Origin: Pseudaeromonas paramecii
Lineage (GTDB): Bacteria > Pseudomonadota > Gammaproteobacteria > Enterobacterales > Aeromonadaceae
Direction of reading: 5' to 3'
Assembly: GCF_039540575.1 (NCBI RefSeq)
Contig: NZ_BAABFC010000007.1
Coordinates: forward strand, 79,467 to 143,466
DNA: 64,000 nt
The notes beneath the pieces are model-generated. The model had not been told where the DNA came from, did not search any database, and saw only the letters and a list, made by a program, of their open reading frames with translations. Positions within the stretch are counted from its first letter, which is position 1. Each line of letters opens with the position of its first letter. Position numbers and translations under genes: made by a program. Of the stretch, positions 42,045 through 51,572 are shown in pieces.

Positions 42045-43522
42045 CGCAGCTTCAACTCCCAGCCCAGCTCCTGGGCGTATTTCTGCTCCCGGGTCAGGTT
42101 CTGCATCAGCAGGGCATTGTCCCGGCACCAGGCCGCTGGCAGGCTCAGGGTCAGCTTGTGCTCCTTGGCCTTGAGGTGCAGCGGCGGCAGGACACCATCC
42201 TGGCGTCTGTGATGCAGGGCCACCGCCAGGCGCAGCAGGCGGATGCAGCGCCACAGCGCCTCGTCCTCATGGTTCTGGATGGGGGTGAAGTCGCCGCGCT
42301 TGATGGCCTTGCGCTGAAAGCGGGCCATCAGGGCCAAAAACGCCTGTTCCTGCTGGTTGAAGCCTGGCAGATCCGAGTTGGCCAGCAGGTAGGCCGAATG
42401 CTTCTGCACCGCGCTGTAGTTGATCACCAGCCCCACCTCATGCAGTTGCGCCGCCCAGGCCAACAGGGGGCGGTAGCTCTCCACCTCCAGTCCCCAGGCG
42501 TCCGCCACCTGATCAAACAGCCCCAGCACAGTGGCCTCCACCCGCGCCGCCTGCGCCGGATCGATGTGATACATCTGGGCCAGACCGCTGGCGGTGCGTT
42601 CGCGGATATCGCTGTGCTGCTGGCGTTCCGTCAGGCTGTAAAGGCTGCCTTCGCGCAGCGCGCCATCCGAAAAATCCATCTGCTGAATGTGCAAGGCGTC
42701 GAACAGCGCCAGTAGTATGGCTACTCCGGCGGCGATCACCGGCCGGCGATCCTCGCTGAGCCCCGGTAGCTTGAGCTGCTCGACGCGCTTTTGCGCCACC
42801 ATCTGGCTGCGCAGCAGCCTGAGCCCTTCCTGGTCGATCTGCGGGCCTCGCCCGGCGGCCAGCAGCAGCTCATGCACCGCCTTGATGGTGCCCGAGCTAC
42901 CCAGACACTGCTCCCAGCCCAGCTCCCGATAGCGGGTCATGATGGGTTCTAGCTGGTGCTGGGCCTCCAGGATGGCGGCGTCGAACTGTTCGTCCGTCAG
43001 CCGGCCGTTGCCGAAGAAGTGATTGCTGAAGGTGACGCAGCCCATCTTGCGGCTGGTGAGGGCCAGGGGGGCGAACTCTTCGCCTATGATGAGCTCGGTG
43101 CTGCCGCCACCGATGTCGATGACCAGCAGACGCCCTTCGGTGTGCTGAGTGTGGGCCACCCCCTGATAGATGAGGCGGGCCTCTTCCAGCCCGGAGATCA
43201 CCTCCACCGGGTGGCCCAGCAGGGCGCGGGCCTCGGTGAGGAACAAGTCGGCATTGCTGGCCACCCGCAGGGTGAAGGTGCCCGTGATGCGCAGGTTAGC
43301 GCGGGGTATGTCCCCCAGCCGCTCACCAAACAGCCGCAGGCAGGCCAGGCCCCGGGCCATGGCCTCCGGGCTCAGCCGCCCGGTCTGCTCCAGCCCTTCG
43401 GCCAGCTGCACCCGTTCTTTTAGTCGATCGACAATCTGCAGGCGCCCATCCACCTGGCGGGCGATCACCAGGTGGAAGCTATTGGACCCCATGTCGATGG
43501 CGGCCAACCATTCACTGGACAT
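42020..43522 (-). CDS. ppx: Exopolyphosphatase Ppx
   Basis: A 500-residue Ppx/GppA phosphatase (E. coli 513). The actin-like fold shows AAIDMGSNSFHLVIAR near residues 7-22, the P-loop-like LLVIDIGGGSTELIIGE near 134-150, and a C-terminal HD-like region. It removes phosphate from polyphosphate ends. Its start overlaps the end of ppk1 by 11 bases, the classic ppk-ppx pair in one operon. GppA activity cannot be excluded, but the neighbour favours Ppx. Confidence 0.94.
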   Translation of the reverse strand: MSSEWLAAIDMGSNSFHLVIARQVDGRLQIVDRLKERVQLAEGLEQTGRLSPEAMARGLACLRLFGERLGDIPRANLRITGTFTLRVASNADLFLTEARALLGHPVEVISGLEEARLIYQGVAHTQHTEGRLLVIDIGGGSTELIIGEEFAPLALTSRKMGCVTFSNHFFGNGRLTDEQFDAAILEAQHQLEPIMTRYRELGWEQCLGSSGTIKAVHELLLAAGRGPQIDQEGLRLLRSQMVAQKRVEQLKLPGLSEDRRPVIAAGVAILLALFDALHIQQMDFSDGALREGSLYSLTERQQHSDIRERTASGLAQMYHIDPAQAARVEATVLGLFDQVADAWGLEVESYRPLLAWAAQLHEVGLVINYSAVQKHSAYLLANSDLPGFNQQEQAFLALMARFQRKAIKRGDFTPIQNHEDEALWRCIRLLRLAVALHHRRQDGVLPPLHLKAKEHKLTLSLPAAWCRDNALLMQNLTREQKYAQELGWELKLRQETESGA

Positions 43523-45584
43523 CGGTCTGTTGCTCCTGACGTTTCAAGTAGTCGTAGATGGCGATCTGCGAGCGGATCTTGCGCTTGTTGCCCCGCGGCA
43601 CATAGCGGTTGCTGGCCTCGGCATCTATGTAGCGCGCCTTGGTGGTGTCGGAGAACTGGATCTCCAGCAGGGTGTGGATGCGCTGCTTCAAGGCCTCGTC
43701 ATACACGGGCGTGCTGACCTCGATGCGGTGATCCAGGTTGCGCGTCATCCAGTCGGCGGAGCCGATGAAGTAGCGGGGGTTGCCGTTGTTGTGGAATACC
43801 AGGACCCGCGGGTGCTCCAGATAGCGGTCTATGATGCTGATGACTTCTATGTTCTCACTCTGGCCTGGCACACCAGGCACCAAAGAGCACATGCCCCGCA
43901 AGATCATGCGCACCTTGACGCCGGCCTGGCTGGCCGCATACAGGCGGCTCACCATGCCCTTGTCCACCAGGTTGTTGATCTTGATGGTGATGGCCGCCGG
44001 CAGGCCGGCCTTGGCATTGCTGATCTCGTTGTCGATCATGCTGTACAGGCTGCGGCGCATGTTGATGGGGGAGACCAGCAGGTGGTTGAACTTGAAGCGC
44101 CGGTAGGGGTGCTCTATGTAGTCGAACACGCCCTCTACCTCGGCGGCCAGTTCGGCATTGCGGGTAAACAGGGCAAAGTCGGTGTAGATCTTGGCGGTCT
44201 TCTCGTTGAAGTTGCCGGTGCCGATGTGGGCGTAGCGCACCGCCTCGCCGTTTTCGTGACGGGTGATGAGGCACAACTTGGAGTGGATCTTCAAGGTGGG
44301 TAGGCCAAATACCACCTTGACCCCGGCCTCGGTGAGGCGTTGGGCCCAGCGGATGTTGTTCTCTTCGTCGAAGCGGGCCTGCAGCTCCACCACCACGGTT
44401 ACCCGCTTGCCGTTGTTGGCGGCGTCGATCAGCGAGTCGATGACCCGGGACTGACTGGCCACCCGGTAGATGTTGATCTTGATGCTGCTCACCGCCGGAT
44501 CGAAGGAGGCCTGGCGCAGCAGCTCGGTGAAGTGCTGGAACTTGTGGTAGGGGTAGTAGAGCAGTATGTCCCCCTCGCTGATGGCGTGAAACGCATTGCG
44601 CCGGCGTGAAAAACGGCTGCTCACCAGGGCCGGCAGCTTGGGATTCTCCAGGTAGGAGCGGCCCACGTTAGGGAAGCCGATGAAGTCCTTGAAGTTATGG
44701 TAGCGACCGCCGGGCAGCACGGAATCGTAGGCACTGACCCCCAGCTTGGCGCTGAGGAAGCTGGCCATCTCCCGGGGCATCTCCCTGTCATAGGCAAAGC
44801 GCACCGGCATGGCGGTGAGGCGCTGCTTCAGGCCGTCACTCATCTTGTCCAGTAGGCTCAGGTCCAGCTGGGAGGAGAGATCGAACTCGGCATCCCGGGT
44901 CATCTTGATGGAGTAGGCGGCAATCTCGTCGTATTCAAAGAAACCGGCGAAGATGTCATCCAGGCAGACGCGGATGATGTTATCCAGGATGATGAGCTCC
45001 TTGCGCCGCCGGCTGCCATCGGGCGGCATGGGCACGAAACGGGGCAGCTTATCGGTGGGCACTTCGATGAGGGCGTATTTGTTGGGCTGCCCATCCTTCT
45101 TCATCATCACCGCCAGGTAGGTGTACTGATCCTTCAAGAAGGCCACGGGATCCGAGTCCTTGGTCAGCAGGATTGGGCTGATATGGCGCAGCACCTTGTC
45201 CTGGAAGAACTTGCGCAGCCAGATCTGATTGCGTTCGGAGATCTGGCTTTCGTTGATGAGGAAAATATTGTGCCGCGCCAGGGCCAGCATCAGCTCCCGG
45301 TAGGTGGCATCGAACACCTCACCCAACCGCATCACCTTGGCCTTGACCTCGGCCAGCAGCTCGTTGTTGCCGTTGTCTTCATTGTGCTCGGTGTCGATGA
45401 GGGCGCGCCGCTTGAGCTCGGCCACCCGCACCTTGAAGAATTCGTCCTGATTGTTGGAGAAGATACCTAAGAAGCGCACCCGCTCGATCAGGGGCACACT
45501 CTTGTCCTGGGCTTCCTGCAATACCCGCTCATTGAAGGATAACCAGCTGAGTTCCTTTTCAATCCACTGCTTGTCGTTGCTCAC
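43512..45584 (-). CDS. ppk1: Polyphosphate kinase Ppk1
   Basis: A 690-residue kinase (E. coli 688). It begins KQWIEKELSWLSFNERVLQEAQD and has the two PLD-like halves. The autophosphorylated histidine is expected in LKIHSKLCLITRHENGEAVRYAH near residue 435, and HIGTGNFNEKTAK follows. It makes polyphosphate from ATP at the membrane. It is followed by overlapping ppx and diverges from pstC across a 354-base region. Confidence 0.97.
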   Translation of the reverse strand: MSNDKQWIEKELSWLSFNERVLQEAQDKSVPLIERVRFLGIFSNNQDEFFKVRVAELKRRALIDTEHNEDNGNNELLAEVKAKVMRLGEVFDATYRELMLALARHNIFLINESQISERNQIWLRKFFQDKVLRHISPILLTKDSDPVAFLKDQYTYLAVMMKKDGQPNKYALIEVPTDKLPRFVPMPPDGSRRRKELIILDNIIRVCLDDIFAGFFEYDEIAAYSIKMTRDAEFDLSSQLDLSLLDKMSDGLKQRLTAMPVRFAYDREMPREMASFLSAKLGVSAYDSVLPGGRYHNFKDFIGFPNVGRSYLENPKLPALVSSRFSRRRNAFHAISEGDILLYYPYHKFQHFTELLRQASFDPAVSSIKINIYRVASQSRVIDSLIDAANNGKRVTVVVELQARFDEENNIRWAQRLTEAGVKVVFGLPTLKIHSKLCLITRHENGEAVRYAHIGTGNFNEKTAKIYTDFALFTRNAELAAEVEGVFDYIEHPYRRFKFNHLLVSPINMRRSLYSMIDNEISNAKAGLPAAITIKINNLVDKGMVSRLYAASQAGVKVRMILRGMCSLVPGVPGQSENIEVISIIDRYLEHPRVLVFHNNGNPRYFIGSADWMTRNLDHRIEVSTPVYDEALKQRIHTLLEIQFSDTTKARYIDAEASNRYVPRGNKRKIRSQIAIYDYLKRQEQQTDVQ

Positions 45585-45938
45585 GATACAACCCTACTTG
45601 TGTGCTCAGGCCGGGCGGCCTTGCTGTGCTCTGGTGCTCTGACCCCTGGGGGTACTGGTCAACCACGGGCCTTGTGCTGGCCGTGCGCGCTGGCGGCGCG
45701 TGCGTGATAGTTGACTTATTATATTTCAGAAACATGACGGGCGTGTGACCGCACAGTCCTGCTAAGGGCAGACCCATCAGGGCGCCATATCGGCTAACAT
45801 ACCCCATGGTATCGCGGTCGTCATGGCCTCTTGTGGGCCTCATCGGCAGGATTTCATTCCACGCCCAGCACCCCTGTAACAAAAGTGTCATCTTGCAGAC
45901 ATACAATGCGCCGGTATTCAGTACATTCGAGGTTTTCG
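45585..45938. other. Divergent control region between ppk1 and pstC
   Basis: This 354-base gap contains no convincing gene. The pstC side holds the Pho box at 45874-45891 and GAGG seven bases before the pstC ATG. No clear Pho box faces ppk1. Confidence 0.6.
45874..45891 (+). promoter_or_regulatory. Pho box of pstCAB-phoU
   Basis: CTGTAACAAAAGTGTCAT: two Pho half-sites (CTGTAAC and GTGTCAT) around AAAA, with 11-base periodicity, 48 bases before pstC. PhoB control of the operon is inferred. Confidence 0.85.
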
Positions 45939-48176
45939 ATGTCCACCCAAACCCCAAACCTGACCATGTCCGGCAGCGCCAGGCGGCGCATCAAGGACAA
46001 GTTGGCAAGTGTTGGCGTCACCACCGGGGGTATCCTGGTACTGGTGGCGCTGCTGCTTATCTTCTTCTACCTGCTCTACGTGGTGAAACCCGTGTTCGAG
46101 AGCGCTAAGGTAGAGCCCGTCAGCCAGTTCTCCTTGTCCTTGTCTGGTGAGCCCGTGCTCCTGGGCATGGATGATCAGCAGGACATCGGCTACCGCTTCA
46201 GCCGGCAGGGGGGAATGGATTTCTTCTCCATCAAGCCCCAGTCTGGTTATCCGGTGGGCCAGGTGATTCTGCACCAGCAACTCGACGAAGCCGTGACCAG
46301 TGTCAGCATCACCGCCTCGGCGACGCCCATGGTGGTGTTTGGCCTGGATAACGGCACCGCCCGTGTGGTGCAGCCCGGCTTCCTCATCACCTATCCCAAC
46401 GACAAGCGCACCACACAAGCGGTGGTGAAGTCGCCCCTGGGTGACGAGCCGCTGGTGCTGGACGAGCAGGGCCGCGCCATCACAGGGCTGGCCTTCGAAG
46501 CCAAGAGCGACAAGCGGCTGTTCGCGGTGCAGACAGTGGATGATCAGCTGGCGCTGGTGGCTCAGGAAGGGGAGGAGAACTTCCTCTCCGGCGAGGTGGA
46601 GTGGCAGACCAACCACTACAGCATGCCGGCCATGAACGGCCACATCGATCAGCTGTTGCTGACACCGGATCTGCGTTACCTGCTGGTGCGGGGTGGCAAC
46701 CTGCTGTCGGTCTACAACATCAGCGACCTGAGCAACATCAAATTGCGCAGCGCCATCGAGGTGAATGAACCGGGCGCCCAGGTGACCGGCATCAGCCTGC
46801 TCAGCGGCGCCTCCTCCATCATGGTGACCAACGACAATGGCGTCATCTCCCAGTGGTTCGAGGTGGTGCGCAACGGTCAGCGGGAATTCACCCGCATCCG
46901 TGACTTCCAGGCCGAAGGCAGTGTCCGTCTGCTGGCCGCCGAACACAGCCGCAAGGGCTTTGTCACCCTGTCAGGCGATCACCAGTTGGGCCTGTTCCAT
47001 GCTACCGGTGAGACCCGTCTACTGAGCCAGTCCCTGGGCGATGTGGCTGTGACTTCCCTGGCCCTGGCGCCGCGCAACAACGGCTTGCTGGTGGAGCGCC
47101 AAGGGGGCTTTGACTACTACAGGGTCAAGAATCATCACCCCGAAGTGACCTGGAGCGCCCTCTGGTCCAAGGTGTGGTACGAAGGCTATCCCGAGCCGCA
47201 GTTTGTCTGGCAGTCCACCTCAGCCTCAGATGACTTCGAGGGCAAGTTCAGTCTGGTGCCCCTGGCCTTTGGTACCCTGAAGGCTGCGGCCTACGCCATG
47301 CTGTTTGCCGTGCCCATCGCCCTGGCGGGCGCCATCTTCGCCGGTTACTTCATGTCCGCCGGCATGCGCAAGGTGGTCAAACCCACGGTAGAGATCATGG
47401 CGGCCCTGCCCACCGTGATCCTGGGCTTCTTGGCGGGCCTGTGGTTGGCGCCCTTCATCGAGCAGCACCTGCCCGGGGTGGCGCTGTGCCTTATCCTGTT
47501 ACCCCTGTCCATGCTGGCGGCGGCCTTTGCCTGGCATCAGATGCCCCGCCGCATCAAGGAGCGGGTGCCGGATGGCTGGCAGGCCCTGATCCTGGTGCCC
47601 GTGGTGTTGCTGGTGGGCTATGGCTGCTTTGCCTTCAGTCCGCTGCTGGAAGACTGGTTCTTCAACGGCAATGCCCGCGGCTTCATCACTCATGATCTGG
47701 GCATCCGCTTCGACCAGCGCAACGCCCTGATCGTGGGCATCGCCATGGGCTTTGCGGTGATCCCCACCATCTTCTCCATCGCCGAAGACGCCGTCTTCTC
47801 GGTGCCCAAGCACCTGACCCAGGGCTCGCTGGCTCTGGGGGCCACCCCCTGGCAGACCCTGAGCCGGGTGGTGATCCTGACCGCCAGCCCCGGGATCTTC
47901 TCGGCGGTGATGATGGGGCTTGGCCGTGCCGTGGGGGAGACCATGATAGTGTTGATGGCCACCGGCAATACCCCTGTGATGGACTTCAGCATCTTCGAGG
48001 GGCTGCGGACCCTGTCGGCCAACATCGCCGTGGAGATGCCGGAATCGGAGGTGGGCAGCTCCCACTATCGCATCCTGTTCCTGGCGGCCTTCGTGCTCTT
48101 TATCTTCACCTTTATCTTCAACAGCGTGGCGGAGTTTGTCCGGCAGCGTCTGCGTGACAAATACAGCTCCATGTAA
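45939..48176 (+). CDS. pstC: Phosphate ABC transporter permease PstC (large form)
   Basis: A 745-residue permease, more than twice the E. coli PstC length. A first membrane helix (GILVLVALLLIFFYLLYVV near residues 28-46) is followed by a periplasmic domain of about 400 residues with beta-propeller-like repeats. The C-terminal permease domain holds the helices and the EAA-like loop GSLALGATPWQTLSRVVI near 636. The large form is common in Vibrio, Pseudomonas and relatives. It imports phosphate with PstA and PstB. The ATG with CGAGG upstream was chosen; the frame is open further back. Confidence 0.95.
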   Translation: MSTQTPNLTMSGSARRRIKDKLASVGVTTGGILVLVALLLIFFYLLYVVKPVFESAKVEPVSQFSLSLSGEPVLLGMDDQQDIGYRFSRQGGMDFFSIKPQSGYPVGQVILHQQLDEAVTSVSITASATPMVVFGLDNGTARVVQPGFLITYPNDKRTTQAVVKSPLGDEPLVLDEQGRAITGLAFEAKSDKRLFAVQTVDDQLALVAQEGEENFLSGEVEWQTNHYSMPAMNGHIDQLLLTPDLRYLLVRGGNLLSVYNISDLSNIKLRSAIEVNEPGAQVTGISLLSGASSIMVTNDNGVISQWFEVVRNGQREFTRIRDFQAEGSVRLLAAEHSRKGFVTLSGDHQLGLFHATGETRLLSQSLGDVAVTSLALAPRNNGLLVERQGGFDYYRVKNHHPEVTWSALWSKVWYEGYPEPQFVWQSTSASDDFEGKFSLVPLAFGTLKAAAYAMLFAVPIALAGAIFAGYFMSAGMRKVVKPTVEIMAALPTVILGFLAGLWLAPFIEQHLPGVALCLILLPLSMLAAAFAWHQMPRRIKERVPDGWQALILVPVVLLVGYGCFAFSPLLEDWFFNGNARGFITHDLGIRFDQRNALIVGIAMGFAVIPTIFSIAEDAVFSVPKHLTQGSLALGATPWQTLSRVVILTASPGIFSAVMMGLGRAVGETMIVLMATGNTPVMDFSIFEGLRTLSANIAVEMPESEVGSSHYRILFLAAFVLFIFTFIFNSVAEFVRQRLRDKYSSM

Positions 48177-48199
48177 GGCGAGCAGAGGAATACGGCAAG

Positions 48200-49845
48200 A
48201 TGAAAAAATGGATAAACTCCGGCTCCCCCTGGATCTGGCTTACCGGCGGTGCCGTGAGCCTGAGCCTGGTGGCGGTCATCGGCCTCCTGGTGCTGATCGG
48301 TTGGCGTGGCCTGGTCTACTTCTGGCCCCACACCATCTACCAATGGCAACTGGATGAGAACGGTCAACAGAGCGTCCTCATCGGTGAACTCAACGACAGC
48401 GAACCCGTGCCCACCGCCCGCCTGGAGGCCTCCGGCCGCCAGTTCCCGGAGGGGACCCCAGAGGTGCTGGAGCGCTACCTGGTGAAGACCGGCAACCGCG
48501 AGTTTGTGCCGCTGGACTTTCGCTGGGTGCTGGAAACCGACATCCAGGGGCGTGAGACGCCCAAGGATCTGGCGGTGATCGAGCGCACCACCAACGGCAA
48601 CTTCTACGGCACCGTCACCCAGCTGCTGGAGCAGGGGCAGGTGGTGGCCGGCGACCTGCACAGCCAGCTGGAGGCCCGGTTGGCGCGGGTGCAGGATCTC
48701 AACGACCGCACCCGGGATCTGCAAAAAGGCGCCATTGGTGCCATCAACTACCAGCTGGAGAAGCTGCGCTTGAAGGAGCGTCGCCTGGAGCTGGATCATG
48801 CCCTGACCGAAGCGGCCAAGCAGGAGCTGGCGCAGGCGCGCCAGGCCCTGAACGACGAGTACCATCTCCACGAGAAGGAGCTGTTCGATCTGCGTGCCCA
48901 GGCCGAGCGGGATACCCTGGTGGTGAAGGACATGCGCGGCGTCGAGGTACAGATCCCCATGGCCCAGGTGCTGGACGTGGCCTGGCCCAACGACATGAGC
49001 CTGCTGCAGAAGATAGGTCACTGGTTCCATCAGATCGGCAAGTTCGTCAGCGATGATCCCCGGGAAGCCAACACCGAAGGCGGTGTTTTCCCGGCCATCT
49101 TCGGCACCGTCTTCATGGTGCTGCTGATGACCGTCATCGTTACCCCGCTGGGGGTGGTGGCTGCGGTCTACCTGCACGAGTATGCCGGCAAGAACGCCCT
49201 GACCAAGATCATCCGCATCGCTGTGATCAACCTGGCGGGGGTTCCCTCCATCGTTTACGGTGTGTTTGGTCTGGGCTTCTTCGTCTACGTGCTGGGGGGC
49301 GCATCGACAAGCTGTTCTACCCCGAGGCCCTGCCGAGCCCCACCTTCGGTTCACCCGGGGTGATCTGGTCGGCCCTGACCCTGGCCATCCTGACCCTGCC
49401 GGTGGTGATCGTCTCCACCGAAGAAGGTCTGGCCCGGATCCCCAGCGCCGTCCGTCACGGCTCCCTGGCCCTGGGGGCCACCAAGGCCGAGACCCTGTGG
49501 CGCATCGTGCTGCCCATGGCCAGCCCCGCCATCATGACGGGGCTCATCCTGGCCATTGCCCGGGCGGCCGGTGAGGTGGCGCCCCTGATGCTGGTGGGGG
49601 CGGTGAAGCTGGCGCCCACCCTGCCGCTGGATGGCAACTTCCCGTACTTCCATGTGGAGCGCAAGTTCATGCACCTGGGCTTCCATATTTTCGACGTGGG
49701 CTTCCAGAGCCCCAACGTGGAGGCGGCGCGTCCGCTGGTGTATGCCACCTCCTTCTTGCTGGTGACCGTCATCGTGGGGTTGAACCTCACCGCCATCAGC
49801 ATCCGTAACCATCTGCGCGAGAAATACCGGGCGCTGGATAACTGA
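48200..49845 (+). pseudogene. pstA: Phosphate ABC transporter permease PstA with apparent 1-nt deletion
   Basis: The frame from 48200 gives a large PstA N terminus: a membrane helix near residues 10-35, a coiled periplasmic segment, and the start of the permease domain to FGLGFFVYVLGG. At 49294-49299 there are six G; one more would restore GRIDKLFYPEALPSPTFGSPG and join the frame ending at 49845. That gives 549 residues, the normal length for this type. The continuation holds the EAA-like loop GSLALGATKAETLWRIVL. This is either a sequencing error in a homopolymer or a real frameshift. Loss of PstA would be expected to derepress the pho regulon. Confidence 0.88.
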
Positions 49846-49872
49846 TCCGCCGTCTTTTGAATTGAGGAAACT

Positions 49873-50691
49873 ATGATTACCGTTACCCCAACTGGCAGTA
49901 CCAACGACACCCTGGATCTTGGCAATCTGGCCCCGGAGCGCACCGCCTTGGAGGTCAAGGAGCTGAACCTGTTCTATGGCAACAAGCAGGCGCTGTTTGA
50001 CATCAACATGAAGATCCCCAAGGGGCAGGTGACCGCCTTCATCGGCCCGTCCGGCTGTGGCAAGTCCACCCTGCTGCGCTGCATCAACCGCATGAACGAC
50101 CTGGTGGAAATCTGCCGCATCGAAGGTCAGATCTGCCTGCATGGCCAGAACATCTACGACAAGAGCGTGGACGTGGCAGCCCTGCGGCGTCGGGTGGGCA
50201 TGGTGTTCCAGCGCCCCAATCCCTTCCCCAAGTCCATCTACGAGAACGTGGTCTACGGCCTGCGCCTGCAGGGCATCAATGACCGGCGGGTGCTGGACGA
50301 GGCGGTGGAGCGCTCCTTGCGCGGCGCTGCCTTGTGGGAAGAGGTGAAGGACCGGCTGCACGAGAACGCCTTCGGCCTGTCCGGTGGTCAGCAGCAGCGT
50401 CTGGTGATCGCCCGGGCCATCGCCATCGAACCGGAAGTGCTGCTGCTGGATGAACCCACCTCGGCGCTGGATCCCATCTCCACCCTGACCATCGAGGAGC
50501 TCATCAACGAGCTCAAGAGCAAGTACACTGTGGTTATCGTGACCCACAACATGCAGCAGGCGGCCCGGGTGTCAGATCAGACCGCCTTCATGTACATGGG
50601 GGAGATGATCGAGTACGCCGATACCAACACCATCTTCACCAAGCCGAAGATGAAGAAGACCGAAGATTACATCACAGGCCGCTACGGCTAA
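49873..50691 (+). CDS. pstB: Phosphate ABC transporter ATP-binding protein PstB
   Basis: A 272-residue ATPase. Walker A is IGPSGCGKSTLLRCINRMNDL near residue 57, the signature FGLSGGQQQRLVIARAIA near 171, and Walker B LLLDEPTSALDP, with a terminal THNMQQAARVSDQ switch. It powers phosphate import through PstCA and with PhoU signals phosphate status to PhoR. It lies 27 bases after pstA. Confidence 0.97.
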   Translation: MITVTPTGSTNDTLDLGNLAPERTALEVKELNLFYGNKQALFDINMKIPKGQVTAFIGPSGCGKSTLLRCINRMNDLVEICRIEGQICLHGQNIYDKSVDVAALRRRVGMVFQRPNPFPKSIYENVVYGLRLQGINDRRVLDEAVERSLRGAALWEEVKDRLHENAFGLSGGQQQRLVIARAIAIEPEVLLLDEPTSALDPISTLTIEELINELKSKYTVVIVTHNMQQAARVSDQTAFMYMGEMIEYADTNTIFTKPKMKKTEDYITGRYG

Positions 50692-50715
50692 GCCCGGCCC
50701 AAGAGGATTTGAGCA

Positions 50716-51414
50716 ATGGATAACATGAATCTGAACAAGCACATCTCCGGCCAGTTCAACACCGAGCTGGATGCGGTGCGCAACAATGTGCTGGCCATGG
50801 GCGGCTTGGTGGAGCAGCAGCTGGGGGATGCCCTGACCGCCCTGCACCAGCAGGATCAGGATCTGGCCCGCAAGGTGGTGGAGACCGATCTGCAGGTCAA
50901 CGGCATGGAAGTGAGCATCGACGAGGAGTGCACCCGCATCATCGCCAAGCGTCAGCCGGCCGCCTCCGACCTGCGCCTCATCCTGATGATCTCCAAGACG
51001 GTGACGGATCTGGAACGCATGGGGGATGTGGCGGAGCGTCTGGTGCGCATGGTGCTCAACAACACCAGCCGGCCGCAGCCGCTGCTGGTCTCCCTGGAGA
51101 GCATGGGCCGTCAGTGCATCAAGATGCTGCACGACGCCCTGGATGCCTTCGCCCGCATGGACGTAGAAGCCGCAGTGCAGCTCTACCATGACGACGACAA
51201 GATTGACCAGCTCTACGAGGGCATCATCCGTCAGCTGATGACCTACATGATGGAAGATCCCCGCACCATTCCCCAGGTCATGGAGGTGTTGTGGGCCGCC
51301 CGGGCGCTGGAGCGCATCGGTGACCGCTGCCAGCACATCAGCGACTACATCATCTACTGCGTCAAGGGCAAGGACGTGCGCCACACCAAGGTGTCCGATC
51401 CCAACGCCATCTAA
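50716..51414 (+). CDS. phoU: Phosphate signalling protein PhoU
   Basis: A 232-residue all-helical protein (E. coli 241) of two three-helix PhoU repeats. Each has the metal-binding E/D-rich pattern: KTVTDLERMGDVAERL near residues 95-110 and ARALERIGDRCQHISDYI near 196-213. It binds PstB and PhoR and keeps the regulon off when phosphate is ample. Last gene of the pst operon. Confidence 0.97.
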   Translation: MDNMNLNKHISGQFNTELDAVRNNVLAMGGLVEQQLGDALTALHQQDQDLARKVVETDLQVNGMEVSIDEECTRIIAKRQPAASDLRLILMISKTVTDLERMGDVAERLVRMVLNNTSRPQPLLVSLESMGRQCIKMLHDALDAFARMDVEAAVQLYHDDDKIDQLYEGIIRQLMTYMMEDPRTIPQVMEVLWAARALERIGDRCQHISDYIIYCVKGKDVRHTKVSDPNAI

Positions 51415-51440
51415 GCGTGCGCACGCTTGGCATGACACCG

Positions 51441-51469
51441 CAGGGGGAGCTTAGGCTCCCCTGATTTTT
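51441..51469 (+). terminator. Terminator of pstCAB-phoU
   Basis: AGGGGGAGC-TTAG-GCTCCCCT hairpin, then GATTTTT. Confidence 0.85.
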
Positions 51470-51572
51470 ACGTTCCCGGACAGGGTGTGTGGTTAAAAAA
51501 TAACCGTCGCCAACATTTTCTTCACAAGCTATAATCCGCGCCCGTTTCGGCTTCCTTAAGAAGAGTCCCGCC

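Noticed and set aside
49360..49845. Second half of pstA as a separate gene
   Set aside because: It starts in the middle of the permease domain and joins the first half perfectly if one G is restored.
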